Below are positions 39,150 to 49,233 of a DNA stretch of 64,000 bases, in pieces. Source of the DNA: DASTCZ01 sp035308165 (GTDB lineage: Bacteria; Acidobacteriota; Terriglobia; Acidiferrales; UBA7541); NCBI GenBank assembly GCA_035308165.1, contig DATGHC010000007.1, positions 1 to 64,000 of the forward strand. Direction: 5' to 3'. Position 1 is the first letter of the stretch, and each line of letters begins with the position of its first letter. A program made the translations under genes and the position numbers. The notes beneath the pieces were generated by a model. That model ran no database searches. It had not been told where the DNA came from and was given only the letters and a program-made list of their open reading frames with translations.

Positions 39150-42053
39150 GTGGCCTCAACGAACATCAAAATGAGGAAGAAACGCATTCGGCGATGGATT
39201 ACGTGGATAGCCGTGGTGACAGCTCTGTTCGCCCTGGCCGATTTGTCGCTGTCGCAGCTGATGGCGTCGAAGGGTGCGCACAGAATTTTTGCGGCGAGAC
39301 TCACGCAGCAGTTCGGTAGAAGTGTAGAAGTCGGCCGGTTCGATTTTCAACTGCTGCCTTGGCCGGGGATTGTGGCCAACCAGGTCACCATCGCGGAAGA
39401 TCCGCGATTCGGTAATGAGTATTTCCTCCGCGCGGAAAGCGTAGTGGCCAGCCCTCGCTGGGGCGCGTTGCTTGCGGGACGATTGGAAATTGGGACCTTA
39501 CAGTTTTTGCAGCCCAGCTTGAATCTGGTGCGCAATCCGGACGGCAAGTGGAATGTGGGAAGCTGGTTGCCGCCTGCCACAGCAAGTGGAGTATCGGGTG
39601 GATTTACGGGCCCGCGAGCGCCTGACGCGGCCGCGAAGCTTTTTCGCATTGTGATTGCCCGCGGAAGGATCAATTTCAACCAGGGAGTGGACCGACGTCC
39701 CTTTGCTCTGGTGGATTTGGCAGGGTCGATCGAGCAGCAAAGCCGCGGCGTTTGGGACGTGGCCCTTTCAGCGCAGCCGGAGCGAGCAACCGTTCATTTG
39801 CAGAATTCGGGCATGATTCGATTGGCCGGGCACATCGCGGGGACATCCGCGCGATTGCAGCCGGCGGAGTTGGCGTTGACGTGGAGCGATGCCTCGTTGG
39901 CTGACGCACTGCGACTGGCGGTGGGCCGCGATCCTGGGGTGCGCGGCGGAATGCAGATGCAGCTGACGGCGCGGACGGTGCAAGATCCAGCCGACGGAAT
40001 GCCGATTCCGGCCCGGTGGAGTTTTTCCTTAAGCGCTCACGTTGACGGGTTGCATCGATGGGACATGGCCTCCCGGGGGGACAATCCAGCGCTCGATGTT
40101 CAAGCTGAAGCGGCCTGGAAAGGAGGCGCTGCGAATATTGAATTGAGCAAATTGCTGGTGCAAGCGCCGCGATCGAACATTGAGGGCTCGGGATCGGTGG
40201 ACTGGTCGCACGGGATTGAGCCGGAGCTGAAGCTGACGTCTTCGGGAGTGGCATTTGATGATTTGTTGGCGTGGTACCGGTCGTTTCAGCCGGGCGTGGC
40301 CGAAGGAATTACAGCCACCGGTTTTCTGCAAGGGAAGGCTGGGTTGCATGGTTGGCCAGTTCGTGTGGACTTCGCAAATCTTGCGGGATCACACCTGGCC
40401 CTCAATCTTGGCAACACGCAATTGGTCCAAATTGTGGGCCTGGGGGCAAATCTAGTACAGGATTTTGGAGCGCTACAGGGCGCGTTCTGGTTTGCGCCGG
40501 GGAACCCTCCACTTGCCACGGGATTTCTATCTAATTCTCCTTTCAAGTCGAATCCCGGACTGCCGTATGAGTGGCTAACTGTTTCGGGAGTTTTGGGGAA
40601 TCAGGGGCAAAAGCGATTCGCGCCGGACAAGATACCGGGGTGGCACTTCAAATTGGATCTGAATGCTTCGGTCGAGCATGCGGAGCGCGTCCTAACTGCT
40701 GCGCGGGCGCTCGGCAGGCCGCTCAATAACAGCTGGGACGGAAAGGGCGAACTGGGTGGCCATTTGGCGTGGCAATGGAGAGCGGGGGAAAGGTTTCCGC
40801 GCGCGACCGGTGAAATGACGGCCCAAGCGGTAACTCTGCAGTTGCCGGTGTTCAATCAGCCGCTGGATATCGCGAAAGCAAAAGTGGAGCTGAAGCCGGG
40901 GGAGAGGCAAGTGACGATCGCGGATGCCTCAGGATTGGGCGCTCACTGGGAGGGGACGATTAGCCAACGCGATGGGCCGATCCCAGGCGCACGCCCGGTA
41001 AAGCCCTCGGGAAATTCCGCCGCGACGGAGTCTAATGTTCCAGGGGATTGGGAATTTGATCTTGCGGCGGACCGACTCGACGCCGGTGAGCTTGACCGGT
41101 GGATTGGTCCACGGTCGCGGCCGGGATGGCTGGCGCGGTTCTTTACTCAAACAGGCACAGCGCCTTCACAGAGTCTGACTACCGGGCCAATCGGGCATCT
41201 ACACGCGCGAGGGAACTTGCGAGTGGATACATTTGCACTTGCTACCCTAGAATTTCAGAAGTTGAATGCGCGAATTGAATTGTCTGGACGCTCGCTTGAT
41301 GTTTCAGAATTTGACGCCAAGACGTATGGGGGATCCATCGAGGGGAAATTGCACGCGAGTTTGGGGGCCGATCCGGATTATCTGATGCGCGCGACAGTGA
41401 GCAACGTCAGCGCGACTGAACTTGCCGCGGCCAACGCAGCGTTAGACGGGTGCGTCTCAGGACAACTTTCGGGGGATTTTCGCCTTTCCACGCATGGAAT
41501 CGGACGTGAAAACTTACTGAATTCACTGCAAGCGGATGGGCGAGTCTCGGCAAATCAGGCCATCATGAGAGGGTTGAGCTTTTCGAGCACGGCCGATGAT
41601 TCGGTTCCATCGGGAACCCAAACGCCTTTTTCGCTAGTGAACGCCGAGTTCTCAGTGGAAGCTCGACAGTTCAAATTCACGCGGATCAACTTGCTTACCG
41701 GAAAAGAATATCTTGAGGGCAAGGGATCTGTGGGATTTGACCATGCTTTGCATTTTGATTTTGGGCAGCGGCAGGCCGCCACGGGAATTAACAAAGTAAA
41801 TGAGCGCGTTGCGGATCGGGATATTCGGATTAGCGGATTGCTCGAAGCACCGCATGTAACGTCGGAAATAGTGTCCGCTGGCACACTGAAACCTGCTCAG
41901 CGGTCTGCGACTCCACCAAATATGCAAAGTGCGCCCCGCACGACACGTACCTCGTCCCCAAAGACAACGCGTTCACCAACCACCAAGACCGCGCCTGGGC
42001 AGTCCCCGCCGCAAGTCCCGCCGCAACCTGTGGCGCACACAGCGCGTCATTAA
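39150..42053 (+). CDS. AsmA-family envelope protein
   Basis: 967 residues from GTG 39150 (ATG 39171 is the alternative and gives an N-terminus MRKKRIRRWITW). An N-terminal membrane anchor (WIAVVTALFALADLSLSQLM) is followed by the AsmA start RSVEVGRFDFQLLPWPGIVA and long repetitive beta structure. A C-terminal AsmA-like region is present (FDAKTYGGSIEGKLHASLG, RIELSGRSLDVSE). The last 50 residues are a low-complexity Thr/Pro/Lys/Ser tail. Relatives form long beta-groove bridges for lipid transport between membranes; that role is inferred here. Confidence 0.88.
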   Translation: MASTNIKMRKKRIRRWITWIAVVTALFALADLSLSQLMASKGAHRIFAARLTQQFGRSVEVGRFDFQLLPWPGIVANQVTIAEDPRFGNEYFLRAESVVASPRWGALLAGRLEIGTLQFLQPSLNLVRNPDGKWNVGSWLPPATASGVSGGFTGPRAPDAAAKLFRIVIARGRINFNQGVDRRPFALVDLAGSIEQQSRGVWDVALSAQPERATVHLQNSGMIRLAGHIAGTSARLQPAELALTWSDASLADALRLAVGRDPGVRGGMQMQLTARTVQDPADGMPIPARWSFSLSAHVDGLHRWDMASRGDNPALDVQAEAAWKGGAANIELSKLLVQAPRSNIEGSGSVDWSHGIEPELKLTSSGVAFDDLLAWYRSFQPGVAEGITATGFLQGKAGLHGWPVRVDFANLAGSHLALNLGNTQLVQIVGLGANLVQDFGALQGAFWFAPGNPPLATGFLSNSPFKSNPGLPYEWLTVSGVLGNQGQKRFAPDKIPGWHFKLDLNASVEHAERVLTAARALGRPLNNSWDGKGELGGHLAWQWRAGERFPRATGEMTAQAVTLQLPVFNQPLDIAKAKVELKPGERQVTIADASGLGAHWEGTISQRDGPIPGARPVKPSGNSAATESNVPGDWEFDLAADRLDAGELDRWIGPRSRPGWLARFFTQTGTAPSQSLTTGPIGHLHARGNLRVDTFALATLEFQKLNARIELSGRSLDVSEFDAKTYGGSIEGKLHASLGADPDYLMRATVSNVSATELAAANAALDGCVSGQLSGDFRLSTHGIGRENLLNSLQADGRVSANQAIMRGLSFSSTADDSVPSGTQTPFSLVNAEFSVEARQFKFTRINLLTGKEYLEGKGSVGFDHALHFDFGQRQAATGINKVNERVADRDIRISGLLEAPHVTSEIVSAGTLKPAQRSATPPNMQSAPRTTRTSSPKTTRSPTTKTAPGQSPPQVPPQPVAHTARH

Positions 42054-42150
42054 CTCCATCCAGAATCCAATGATGACGGGTGGCCGAGAGTTGCATCCCG
42101 GCCCCCGGCGGACATAACATCCCGTTGCTTCATTGCCAGAGGAGACTGAT

Positions 42151-44451
42151 ATGCGATATGGCCAGCGTATATTGATTGCTTGTGTATGCGTAATTTCTAT
42201 TTCGATGGTGACTGCTGCTCTACCGCAGGCGCAGGGAACGAAGCCTGCTCCCGCGACGAAGACCGCGCCGACAACAAAAGCTGCGACGCCGGCGAAGACC
42301 GGCGCGGCACCGAAGGATTCCTCAACGATAAAGACGAATCCTTCCAACGAACCATTCACCATCGAGCAGGTGCTTAGCTTTTCGTTTCCGGAGCCGACAT
42401 CGATGGTCACTTCGGCGAGGGGCGACCGGATTGCGTGGGTGTCCAACACACTGGGCAGACGAAATATTTGGGGAGCGGAGGCGCCGGGATGGACCGCGCG
42501 GCAAATCACGCATTACGGCGCGGACGATGGACAGGAAATCACGGAGCTGGATTTTTCCTCCGATGGGGGCCTGATTGCCTACGTGCGCGGAGGAGACAAG
42601 AACCGCGAGGGAGAAATCCCCGATCCAAACAGCGATCCCGCAGGAGTGGACCAATCCGTGTTTACGGTGGCCTGGTCGGGTGCGGAGACGCACAAAGTGG
42701 ATACGGGCCACGCACCCCAAGTCTCTCCGCACAGCACGGCTTCCGCGGGATGGATCAGCTATGAGAAGGATTCCAAGATTTGGATGGCCAGCATCCCTGC
42801 GGGGAAGCCTGTTGAAATTTATTCGCGCGGGGAAAATAGCGAAATTGAGTGGGCTCCCGATGGAAAGACGTTTGCGTTTGCGTCGAACCGCGCGAGTCAC
42901 AGCTTGATTGCGTTGTACGATGTGGCCAAGAAGAGCATCAGCTATGTTACGCCGACCGTGGATCGCGACAGCAACCCGAGGTGGTCACCGGACGGGAAGT
43001 CTATTGCGTTCCTGCGCTCGCCCGCATTTGCCGGAGGAGGTGGCCGAGGTGGCCGCGGCGGTGGCGGGCGGGGCGGAGCGGGTGGCGGCGCGGCAATTTG
43101 GATTTACTCGCTTTCGGGGAACGAGGCGCATCGCGTCTTTCAGCTCACTGGCGGGACAGGAAATGCGGCGGTTCAGCATGATGTGTTGAATTGGGCGGGT
43201 GACGACCGGCTGGTTTTTCCGTCGGAGCAGGATGGTTGGGAGCATCTGTATTCTGTGCCTGCGGCGGGCGGCGAGGCGACACTTCTCACGCCGGGCGAAT
43301 GCGAATACGAGTACATGTCATTCAGCCCCGACCGCAAGAATATTTTCTTCAATTCCAATTGCGGGGATATTGACCGGCGGCATCTGTGGGAAGTATCGGC
43401 GAGCGGAGGGGCGCCGCAGGCCGTTACTTCGGGAGAAAGCATCGAGTGGTATCCCATGATGGCGTCGAGCGGGAAGTGGCTGGCGTACTTTGCGAGTGAC
43501 GCGCAACATCCGGCGACGCCATTTATACGTTCCTTTGATGCAGGCAAACCGTCGGAGGGCAAGGCGCACGCAATGATGCCGCTGCCCAAAGAATTTCCAG
43601 TGGACAAGCTGGTCACGCCGAAGCAAGTTGTGTACAACGCGGCTGACGGGACGTTCATCCACGGACAACTTTTTCTTCCTGCGGGTTTGCGCGCGGGAGA
43701 AAAACGTCCGGCGATTATCTTCATGCACGGCGGACCTCCGCGAGAGATGCTGCTGGGCTGGCATTACATGTACTACTACTCGAATTCGTATGGAATGAAC
43801 CAGTATTTGACGAGCCACGGGTACATCGTGTTTTCGGTGAATTACCGCGGCGGAATCGGCTACGGACGAGATTTCCGAACGGCGCCGAACCGCGGCGGGC
43901 AGGGAGCTTCGGAATATCAGGACATCGTGGCAGGAGCGAACTATTTGCGGAGCCGCGATGATGTGGACATCGCGAGGATTGGGCTGTGGGGCGGAAGCTA
44001 TGGCGGATATTTGACGGCCATGGGCTTGGCTCGAAATTCGGATTTGTTCGCTGCGGGCGTAGACCTTCACGGCGTGCACGACTGGTCGACGCAATCGGCC
44101 AACAATGCGTTGCCACCGGGGGTGACTGTCCCACCGTTGCAGCTGGATACGCCAGCGGCGCGACTGGCGCGTGAGTCTTCGCCGGTCGCGTCGATTTCCA
44201 CCTGGCGGTCACCGGTTTTGCTGATTCAGGGGGATGATGACCGCAATGTGATTTTCACACAGATGATTGAGCTGGTGCCCATGCTGAGGCAGCAGGGAGT
44301 TCCATTTGAACAGATCGTGTTTCCGGATGAGGTACACGATTTTCTGATGTGGCGTAGTTGGGTGCACGCGTATCACGCGGGGTCAGATTTTTTTGATCGC
44401 AAGTTGAAGTCCGGAGCATCGGGAGCGACGAGTTCAGCCGGCGGAAATTAG
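42151..44451 (+). CDS. Exported S9-family prolyl oligopeptidase-like peptidase
   Basis: 766 residues from ATG 42151, preceded by AGAGGAGA. Signal peptide (ILIACVCVISISMVTAALPQ), a Thr/Lys/Pro-rich linker, then WD40/DPP-type beta-propeller blades (GDRIAWVSNTLGRRNIW, SRGENSEIEWAPDGKTFAFA). A Gly/Arg-rich loop interrupts one blade (GGGGRGGRGGGGRGGAGGGA). The catalytic alpha/beta domain carries nucleophile Ser616 in GGSYGGYL, Asp in IQGDDDRNV and His in DEVHDFLM. It should cleave short peptides in the periplasm. Confidence 0.92.
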   Translation: MRYGQRILIACVCVISISMVTAALPQAQGTKPAPATKTAPTTKAATPAKTGAAPKDSSTIKTNPSNEPFTIEQVLSFSFPEPTSMVTSARGDRIAWVSNTLGRRNIWGAEAPGWTARQITHYGADDGQEITELDFSSDGGLIAYVRGGDKNREGEIPDPNSDPAGVDQSVFTVAWSGAETHKVDTGHAPQVSPHSTASAGWISYEKDSKIWMASIPAGKPVEIYSRGENSEIEWAPDGKTFAFASNRASHSLIALYDVAKKSISYVTPTVDRDSNPRWSPDGKSIAFLRSPAFAGGGGRGGRGGGGRGGAGGGAAIWIYSLSGNEAHRVFQLTGGTGNAAVQHDVLNWAGDDRLVFPSEQDGWEHLYSVPAAGGEATLLTPGECEYEYMSFSPDRKNIFFNSNCGDIDRRHLWEVSASGGAPQAVTSGESIEWYPMMASSGKWLAYFASDAQHPATPFIRSFDAGKPSEGKAHAMMPLPKEFPVDKLVTPKQVVYNAADGTFIHGQLFLPAGLRAGEKRPAIIFMHGGPPREMLLGWHYMYYYSNSYGMNQYLTSHGYIVFSVNYRGGIGYGRDFRTAPNRGGQGASEYQDIVAGANYLRSRDDVDIARIGLWGGSYGGYLTAMGLARNSDLFAAGVDLHGVHDWSTQSANNALPPGVTVPPLQLDTPAARLARESSPVASISTWRSPVLLIQGDDDRNVIFTQMIELVPMLRQQGVPFEQIVFPDEVHDFLMWRSWVHAYHAGSDFFDRKLKSGASGATSSAGGN

Positions 44452-44666
44452 GTTGCGGGTCAAAGAAGGAAGAGCAAAAACGGGGTGCCGCAAGCAGCCC
44501 GTGGGCGATGAGGCATGTTGTCTTTACGCGCATGTCAAGTTTGCTCGTTGTGTTGGGAGCAACGCGAGTCTGGTTGTGATGGCGCACTCGATGCTCGTTG
44601 AGCGGTTCCCCACGCCGCGGCAACTTTGAGGACGCCTTTCTGGCGAAATCTGCATCCAAGCTTGTG

Positions 44667-45722
44667 ATGAGAAGCCGTGCGATTTCTTTCTTGACGTCTC
44701 TTTGTGCGATCAGCAGTATGGCGCTGCTCTTGACGCCGAGCTTGAGGCGGAGCGCGCTGGTGCAAGCGCAATCTGCAACTAAATCCAGTCCGGCAAAACG
44801 CTCAGGGGGGCAACGACTTGAACTTGCGCCGACGTACGAGCCCGGGCAGGTGCTTCGTTACCAACTGGAAACCACAATTACAAACCAGGCGAATCGCGGC
44901 GGGGCAATAAGAGACCCGCAAGCTCCGGGGAAACTCACTTTGAATTGGAGTGCGATTACCCGGATGGAAGTTCTATCCATGGGGAATGACGCCCCGGGGA
45001 AGCCGAATGGGGGCGTACGTCTGCGTTCCACGTATGAGAAATCCGCGGCCACTGCGACGAGCGATACGTTTGATCCGGAAGCGCTGAGCCTCGAAGAGCA
45101 ATATCGAGAGTTGGAAGGGAAGGCCTTTGAGTTTACGTTGGATGCGGCGGGGAAGGTTACGGATATTAAAAGTCTCGAAGGAATTGGCGAAAAAGATCGG
45201 ACGGCGGACGCATTGCGAGTGTGGTTCAAGCAGATTAGCAATGTCTCGGGCGTGCCGCCGGGTGGAGTTGAAGTGGGGCAAACCTGGGCCACACAACAGC
45301 CAGTGACGTCGGCGCCGCTTGCTGGATTGACGTGGGAAGGCCGGTCGACTTACACGAGAAATGAGCCTTGCCAGCCGGCAAATAAGGCCGGAGATGCGAA
45401 CTTCATGGCGGGCGAAATGTGCGCGGTGGTCCTGTGCAAATTGACCCTTACAGGATTGAAGCCCGGACATGACACCACTCCTGACAGCTACCGCAAGCTG
45501 GGATTGCGCACGGCGGGGACGTGGAGCGGCGAGGGCGAAAGCTTGAGTTATATTTCTCTCCGGACAGGGCGGCTGGTGAGCGTAACCCAAACCTCGAACG
45601 AGGAGATGAACTACACGGTAACGACCGACGCGGGACAGAACCGCGTTTCCTATCAGGGGAGCGTGCGGAGCCATTCTGAGCTGGCGCTCCTGTCTTCGAC
45701 GCAGAGCGCGACAAAAAACTAA
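44667..45722 (+). CDS. Secreted beta-rich protein of unknown function
   Basis: 351 residues from ATG 44667, chosen because it opens a signal peptide (AISFLTSLCAISSMALLLTP); the frame is open further upstream and no ribosome-binding site decides. The mature protein is beta-rich (EPGQVLRYQLETTITNQA, FEFTLDAAGKVTDIKSLEG, GGVEVGQTWATQQPV, SYISLRTGRLVSVTQTSNEE), resembling a DUF6263-like layout. Three Cys lie close together (NEPCQPA, GEMCAVVLCKL). No active site is visible. Confidence 0.78.
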   Translation: MRSRAISFLTSLCAISSMALLLTPSLRRSALVQAQSATKSSPAKRSGGQRLELAPTYEPGQVLRYQLETTITNQANRGGAIRDPQAPGKLTLNWSAITRMEVLSMGNDAPGKPNGGVRLRSTYEKSAATATSDTFDPEALSLEEQYRELEGKAFEFTLDAAGKVTDIKSLEGIGEKDRTADALRVWFKQISNVSGVPPGGVEVGQTWATQQPVTSAPLAGLTWEGRSTYTRNEPCQPANKAGDANFMAGEMCAVVLCKLTLTGLKPGHDTTPDSYRKLGLRTAGTWSGEGESLSYISLRTGRLVSVTQTSNEEMNYTVTTDAGQNRVSYQGSVRSHSELALLSSTQSATKN

Positions 45723-45735
45723 TTTGGCGCCGTTG

Positions 45736-45741
45736 TATAAT
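45736..45741 (+). promoter_or_regulatory. -10 box TATAAT upstream of uvrB
   Basis: A perfect TATAAT lies 45 bases before the UvrB start, between the secreted protein's stop and uvrB. I could not find a matching -35 box, and no SOS (LexA-type) palindrome is apparent, so this is only a tentative promoter. Confidence 0.4.
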
Positions 45742-45785
45742 AGAAGATTGCGCGTGGGCGATTGGACGCGCAGGGAACCCTCCTC

Positions 45786-47837
45786 ATGAAATTCAAGCTT
45801 TCCAGCACATACGAACCGCGGGGCGACCAACCGACTGCGATCGAGCAGCTGGTCCGTGGCGTTGAAGCCGGAGACAAGCACCAGGTCTTGCTTGGAGTGA
45901 CCGGTTCGGGCAAAACGTTCACGATGGCGAAGGTAATGGAGGCGATTAATCGCCCCGCACTGGTGCTGGCGCACAACAAAACGCTTGCGGCGCAACTGTT
46001 CCACGAGTTCCGATCGTTCTTTCCGTCGAATGCGGTGGAATATTTTGTGAGCTATTACGATTACTACCAGCCGGAAGCCTACCTGCCCTCGTCGGACACT
46101 TACATCGAGAAGGAATCGACGATCAACGATGAGTTAGACAAATTGAGAATGAGCGCAACGCGATCTCTTTTTGAGCGGCGCGACGTGGTCATTGTAGCGT
46201 CCGTGTCGTGCATTTACGGGATTGGGTCGCCGGAGGCTTATTACGGGATGATGCAGATGTTGGAGCGCGGACAAAGTCTGCCGCGCGAGGCGATTCTGCG
46301 AAAGCTGGTGGATATTCAGTATGAGCGGTCGGAGGATTTGCGGCGAGGAACGTTTCGCGTGCGCGGCGACCGGGTCGAGATCTATCCGCCGTATGAAGAT
46401 TTCGCATACCGCATTGAAATGTGGGGCGACCAGATTGATGCGATCAGGAAAATGGATCCGCTGACAGGCGAATTGCGCGATGAAGGGGAGCCAATCACAA
46501 GACTGACCATTTATCCAAAGTCACATTACGTATTGCCGGCCGATCAGCGCGAGCGCGCCATACAGGGGATTCTTGAAGAGCTGGATTGGTGGAAGCCGGA
46601 GCTGGAGAAGCAGGGGAAATATGTTGAAGCGCAACGCGTTTGGCAGCGGACCATGTTTGATGTGGAGATGATGCGCACCATCGGGTATTGCCACGGGATT
46701 GAGAATTATTCACGCCACCTGGCCGGGCGGTTGCCCGGAGAGGCGCCGCCGACGCTGCTGGATTACCTGCCCAATGATTATCTGTTATTCGCGGATGAGT
46801 CGCACCAGTCCATTCCGCAGGTTAAAGGGATGTTTCACGGCGACCGGTCCCGAAAACAGACGTTGGTGGATTACGGATTTCGCATGCCATCGGCGCTGGA
46901 CAATCGTCCACTGACGTTTGAGGAGTTCGAGAACCGCGTGACGCAGGCGATTTATGTGTCGGCCACACCGGGCCCCTATGAATTGACGCGATCGGCGGGA
47001 GTTGTGGTGGAACAACTGATCCGGCCAACAGGATTGGTGGACCCGGAGGTGGAAGTGAGGCCAGTGAAGGGGCAGGTGGATGACCTGGTGGAGGAAATCC
47101 GCAAACGCGCGGAGAAAGACGAGCGCGTGCTGGTGACCACGCTGACCAAACGGATGTCCGAGGATTTGGCCGAATATTTCACTGAAGTGGGGATCCGATG
47201 CCGCTATCTGCACAGCGAAGTGGAGACGCTGGAACGGATACGGATTCTCCGCGATTTGAGGCGCGGGGAATTTGACGCGCTGATTGGAATTAACTTGTTG
47301 CGCGAGGGGCTGGATTTGCCGGAGGTATCGCTGGTTGCCATTCTGGATGCGGATAAGGAAGGATATTTGCGCAGCTCGACTGCCCTGATACAGACCATTG
47401 GCCGGTGCGCGCGGCATCTGAGCGGGAGGGCGATTCTTTACGCGGATGTAATGACCGAGTCCATGCGCAAGGCGATTGATGAGACCACGCGGAGGCGCGC
47501 GAAACAAACCGCTTTTAACGTTGAAAATGGAATTACTCCAATCAGCATCAGCAAATCGGTGGATATGCAACTGGCGGCGATTCTCGAAGCCGATTACATG
47601 ACCGTGCCCACGGATGATTATGAGCTTGAGAATATTGCCACCGAAGCCCAGCTTCATCAGGCCATCGAGCAAATGGAAAACCAGATGCGCGAAGCGGCGA
47701 AAAAATTTGAATTTGAGCGCGCCGCGGCGCTGCGCGACCGGATAAAGGCGTTGAAGCAGCGGGACCTGGGGGAACTGTTTGCGGCCGCGCCGGTGACAAG
47801 CCCGGCGCCTGCGACCAAGGAGCCTGAGAAGACCTAA
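45786..47837 (+). CDS. uvrB: UvrABC excision-repair helicase subunit B
   Basis: 683 residues from ATG 45786. Walker A is GVTGSGKTFTMAK (Lys43). The damage-probing beta-hairpin segment YYDYYQPEAYLPSSDTYIEK is intact, motif II is LFADESHQSIPQV, and motifs V-VI include INLLREGLDLPEVSL and TIGRCARHLSGR. The C-terminal UVR domain is present (MENQMREAAKKFEFERAAAL). Length and all motifs match the family. The protein loads onto damaged DNA with UvrA and recruits UvrC. Confidence 0.98.
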   Translation: MKFKLSSTYEPRGDQPTAIEQLVRGVEAGDKHQVLLGVTGSGKTFTMAKVMEAINRPALVLAHNKTLAAQLFHEFRSFFPSNAVEYFVSYYDYYQPEAYLPSSDTYIEKESTINDELDKLRMSATRSLFERRDVVIVASVSCIYGIGSPEAYYGMMQMLERGQSLPREAILRKLVDIQYERSEDLRRGTFRVRGDRVEIYPPYEDFAYRIEMWGDQIDAIRKMDPLTGELRDEGEPITRLTIYPKSHYVLPADQRERAIQGILEELDWWKPELEKQGKYVEAQRVWQRTMFDVEMMRTIGYCHGIENYSRHLAGRLPGEAPPTLLDYLPNDYLLFADESHQSIPQVKGMFHGDRSRKQTLVDYGFRMPSALDNRPLTFEEFENRVTQAIYVSATPGPYELTRSAGVVVEQLIRPTGLVDPEVEVRPVKGQVDDLVEEIRKRAEKDERVLVTTLTKRMSEDLAEYFTEVGIRCRYLHSEVETLERIRILRDLRRGEFDALIGINLLREGLDLPEVSLVAILDADKEGYLRSSTALIQTIGRCARHLSGRAILYADVMTESMRKAIDETTRRRAKQTAFNVENGITPISISKSVDMQLAAILEADYMTVPTDDYELENIATEAQLHQAIEQMENQMREAAKKFEFERAAALRDRIKALKQRDLGELFAAAPVTSPAPATKEPEKT

Positions 47838-47917
47838 TGGCTTGAAATGCGAAGATCCTGGATGTAAGTCGAAATCCTTCAAGGGTTGAAAACCGTCAGT
47901 GAGTGGACTCTTCAGGC

Positions 47918-47933
47918 CGGAGCTAAAGCTCCG
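47918..47933. repeat. REP-like palindrome, copy 2
   Basis: CGGAGCT-AA-AGCTCCG is a perfect 7+7 palindrome followed by ACCCCC, in the convergent gap between uvrB and the glycosyltransferase. A very similar element is at 30682-30697 (see that entry). Two copies in separate intergenic regions suggest a dispersed short repeat. Confidence 0.55.
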
Positions 47934-47989
47934 ACCCCCGGGAAATTGTGGAACGATTTTTCACCCCAGGAAGTAACCCGGTTTTTAGG

Positions 47990-49210
47990 CTAGACAGATC
48001 CGCGACGCAATTCGGCGAGAGGATAGAAAGTGTCGCGCCAGACGATGCCGCCGCTCCACAGGGTAACAATCGTGGAACGTGCAATCATCCAGGCAAAAAT
48101 CAGGGCGCCGATGGGGTGCGTCAGACCATACAGGGGTGAGGACTTGGCTCCATACGCTATTGTCGCGTGAACGAGAAGGGCAATGGCGACTGCGATGGCA
48201 GCAAAAACAACAGGCAAGAGATCGAGCCTGGTGAGGCCGAACAGCGGGCTCAATGCAAACCACGCCAAAACAAGCCATGGCAGCACGCTCAACAGGAAGA
48301 GACCCAACAGTTGGATTATGACCACGCTGACGCTGTAGCCCAGGGCCGCGAAGAAATTCTTGGTTGTGCCACGGATCAAGTTGCGCAGGCCGGCGTGCCA
48401 GCGCACGCTGAGGTGATGGGCTGCGTATCCGACCTGCGACCGGAATCCGCCAAGTTTCACAAGTTTGCCGAGTTTCATGTCCTCGACAACTTCCATGGCG
48501 AGACGGCGATGGCCGCCGACTGCCTCGAGAACCTCACGGCGAATGAGCTGGAAGGCGCCGATACCGACATAGCGCGAGGAACGGGGATTGCTGGTGCTCC
48601 AGGCTTCTGTCCCCATGGTGAAGCCCAGACCGAAGAAGGTCATCACCGCGTGTTCCCAGAATCCAACCATGGTCATTCGAGTCATCAGGGAAAGATGGTC
48701 GAGCTTTTGTTGCGTGGCGACGGCCATGGCGCGGCCAAGCGTTTCGGGAGCGAAATTCACGTCTGCGTCGGTCAAAAGGATCCACGAACCGGTGGAGATT
48801 TGGAACCCGGAGTCGAGGGCGTGCGGCTTTCCAAGCCAGCCCGGTGGGAGGTTGGCGATGTGAATTACGCGGAGGCGGGGATTGCCCCGTGCGAAGTCAT
48901 CCAGGATATCTGCTGTGGCGTCCGAAGAACGGTCATCCACGGCGATGACTTCGTAATCCGGATAATCAAGAGTGAGCATGGATTGAAGCGCTGCTGGCAA
49001 TTTTTCAGCCTCATCGCGCGCCGCGAAGATGATGGAAATTCCCGGTGAGAGATCTTTCGCCAAAGGAGCGAATTTTTCGATGCGGGGAAGGCGACTCATG
49101 CCGATTCCGGCGCGAATGGATTGAATGGTCCAGATTAACGCCGCGAGGCCAAGAGAAACAGTCAGCAAAAGGTGCAAATAGATTTTCCTCTGCGTGAATT
49201 CATCAAACAA
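47990..49210 (-). CDS. Membrane glycosyltransferase, family 2
   Basis: 406 residues; the frame begins at TTG 49210, and the exact start is uncertain. An N-terminal membrane helix (LLLTVSLGLAALIWTIQSI) precedes the GT2 domain: GISIIFAARDEAEKLPAALQ, IAVDDRSSDATADIL, LLTDADVNFAPETLG (DxD-type metal site) and VVEDMKLGKLVK. Three to four helices close the protein (VVIIQLLGLFLLSVLPWLVL). It resembles HpnB/CrtQ-type enzymes that transfer sugars to lipid or carotenoid acceptors; the acceptor here is unknown. It is convergent with uvrB. Confidence 0.87.
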   Translation of the reverse strand: MFDEFTQRKIYLHLLLTVSLGLAALIWTIQSIRAGIGMSRLPRIEKFAPLAKDLSPGISIIFAARDEAEKLPAALQSMLTLDYPDYEVIAVDDRSSDATADILDDFARGNPRLRVIHIANLPPGWLGKPHALDSGFQISTGSWILLTDADVNFAPETLGRAMAVATQQKLDHLSLMTRMTMVGFWEHAVMTFFGLGFTMGTEAWSTSNPRSSRYVGIGAFQLIRREVLEAVGGHRRLAMEVVEDMKLGKLVKLGGFRSQVGYAAHHLSVRWHAGLRNLIRGTTKNFFAALGYSVSVVIIQLLGLFLLSVLPWLVLAWFALSPLFGLTRLDLLPVVFAAIAVAIALLVHATIAYGAKSSPLYGLTHPIGALIFAWMIARSTIVTLWSGGIVWRDTFYPLAELRRGSV

Positions 49211-49233
49211 GTTATTCTAGCATTGCCCGCAAG

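Noticed and set aside
46785..47882. 365-residue open frame antisense to uvrB
   Set aside because: It lies entirely opposite a complete, highly conserved UvrB; the long antisense frame is a by-product of high GC content and codon bias.
48167..49048. 293-residue plus-strand open frame opposite the glycosyltransferase
   Set aside because: The minus-strand frame has full GT2 motifs and membrane helices; the antisense frame shows no motifs.
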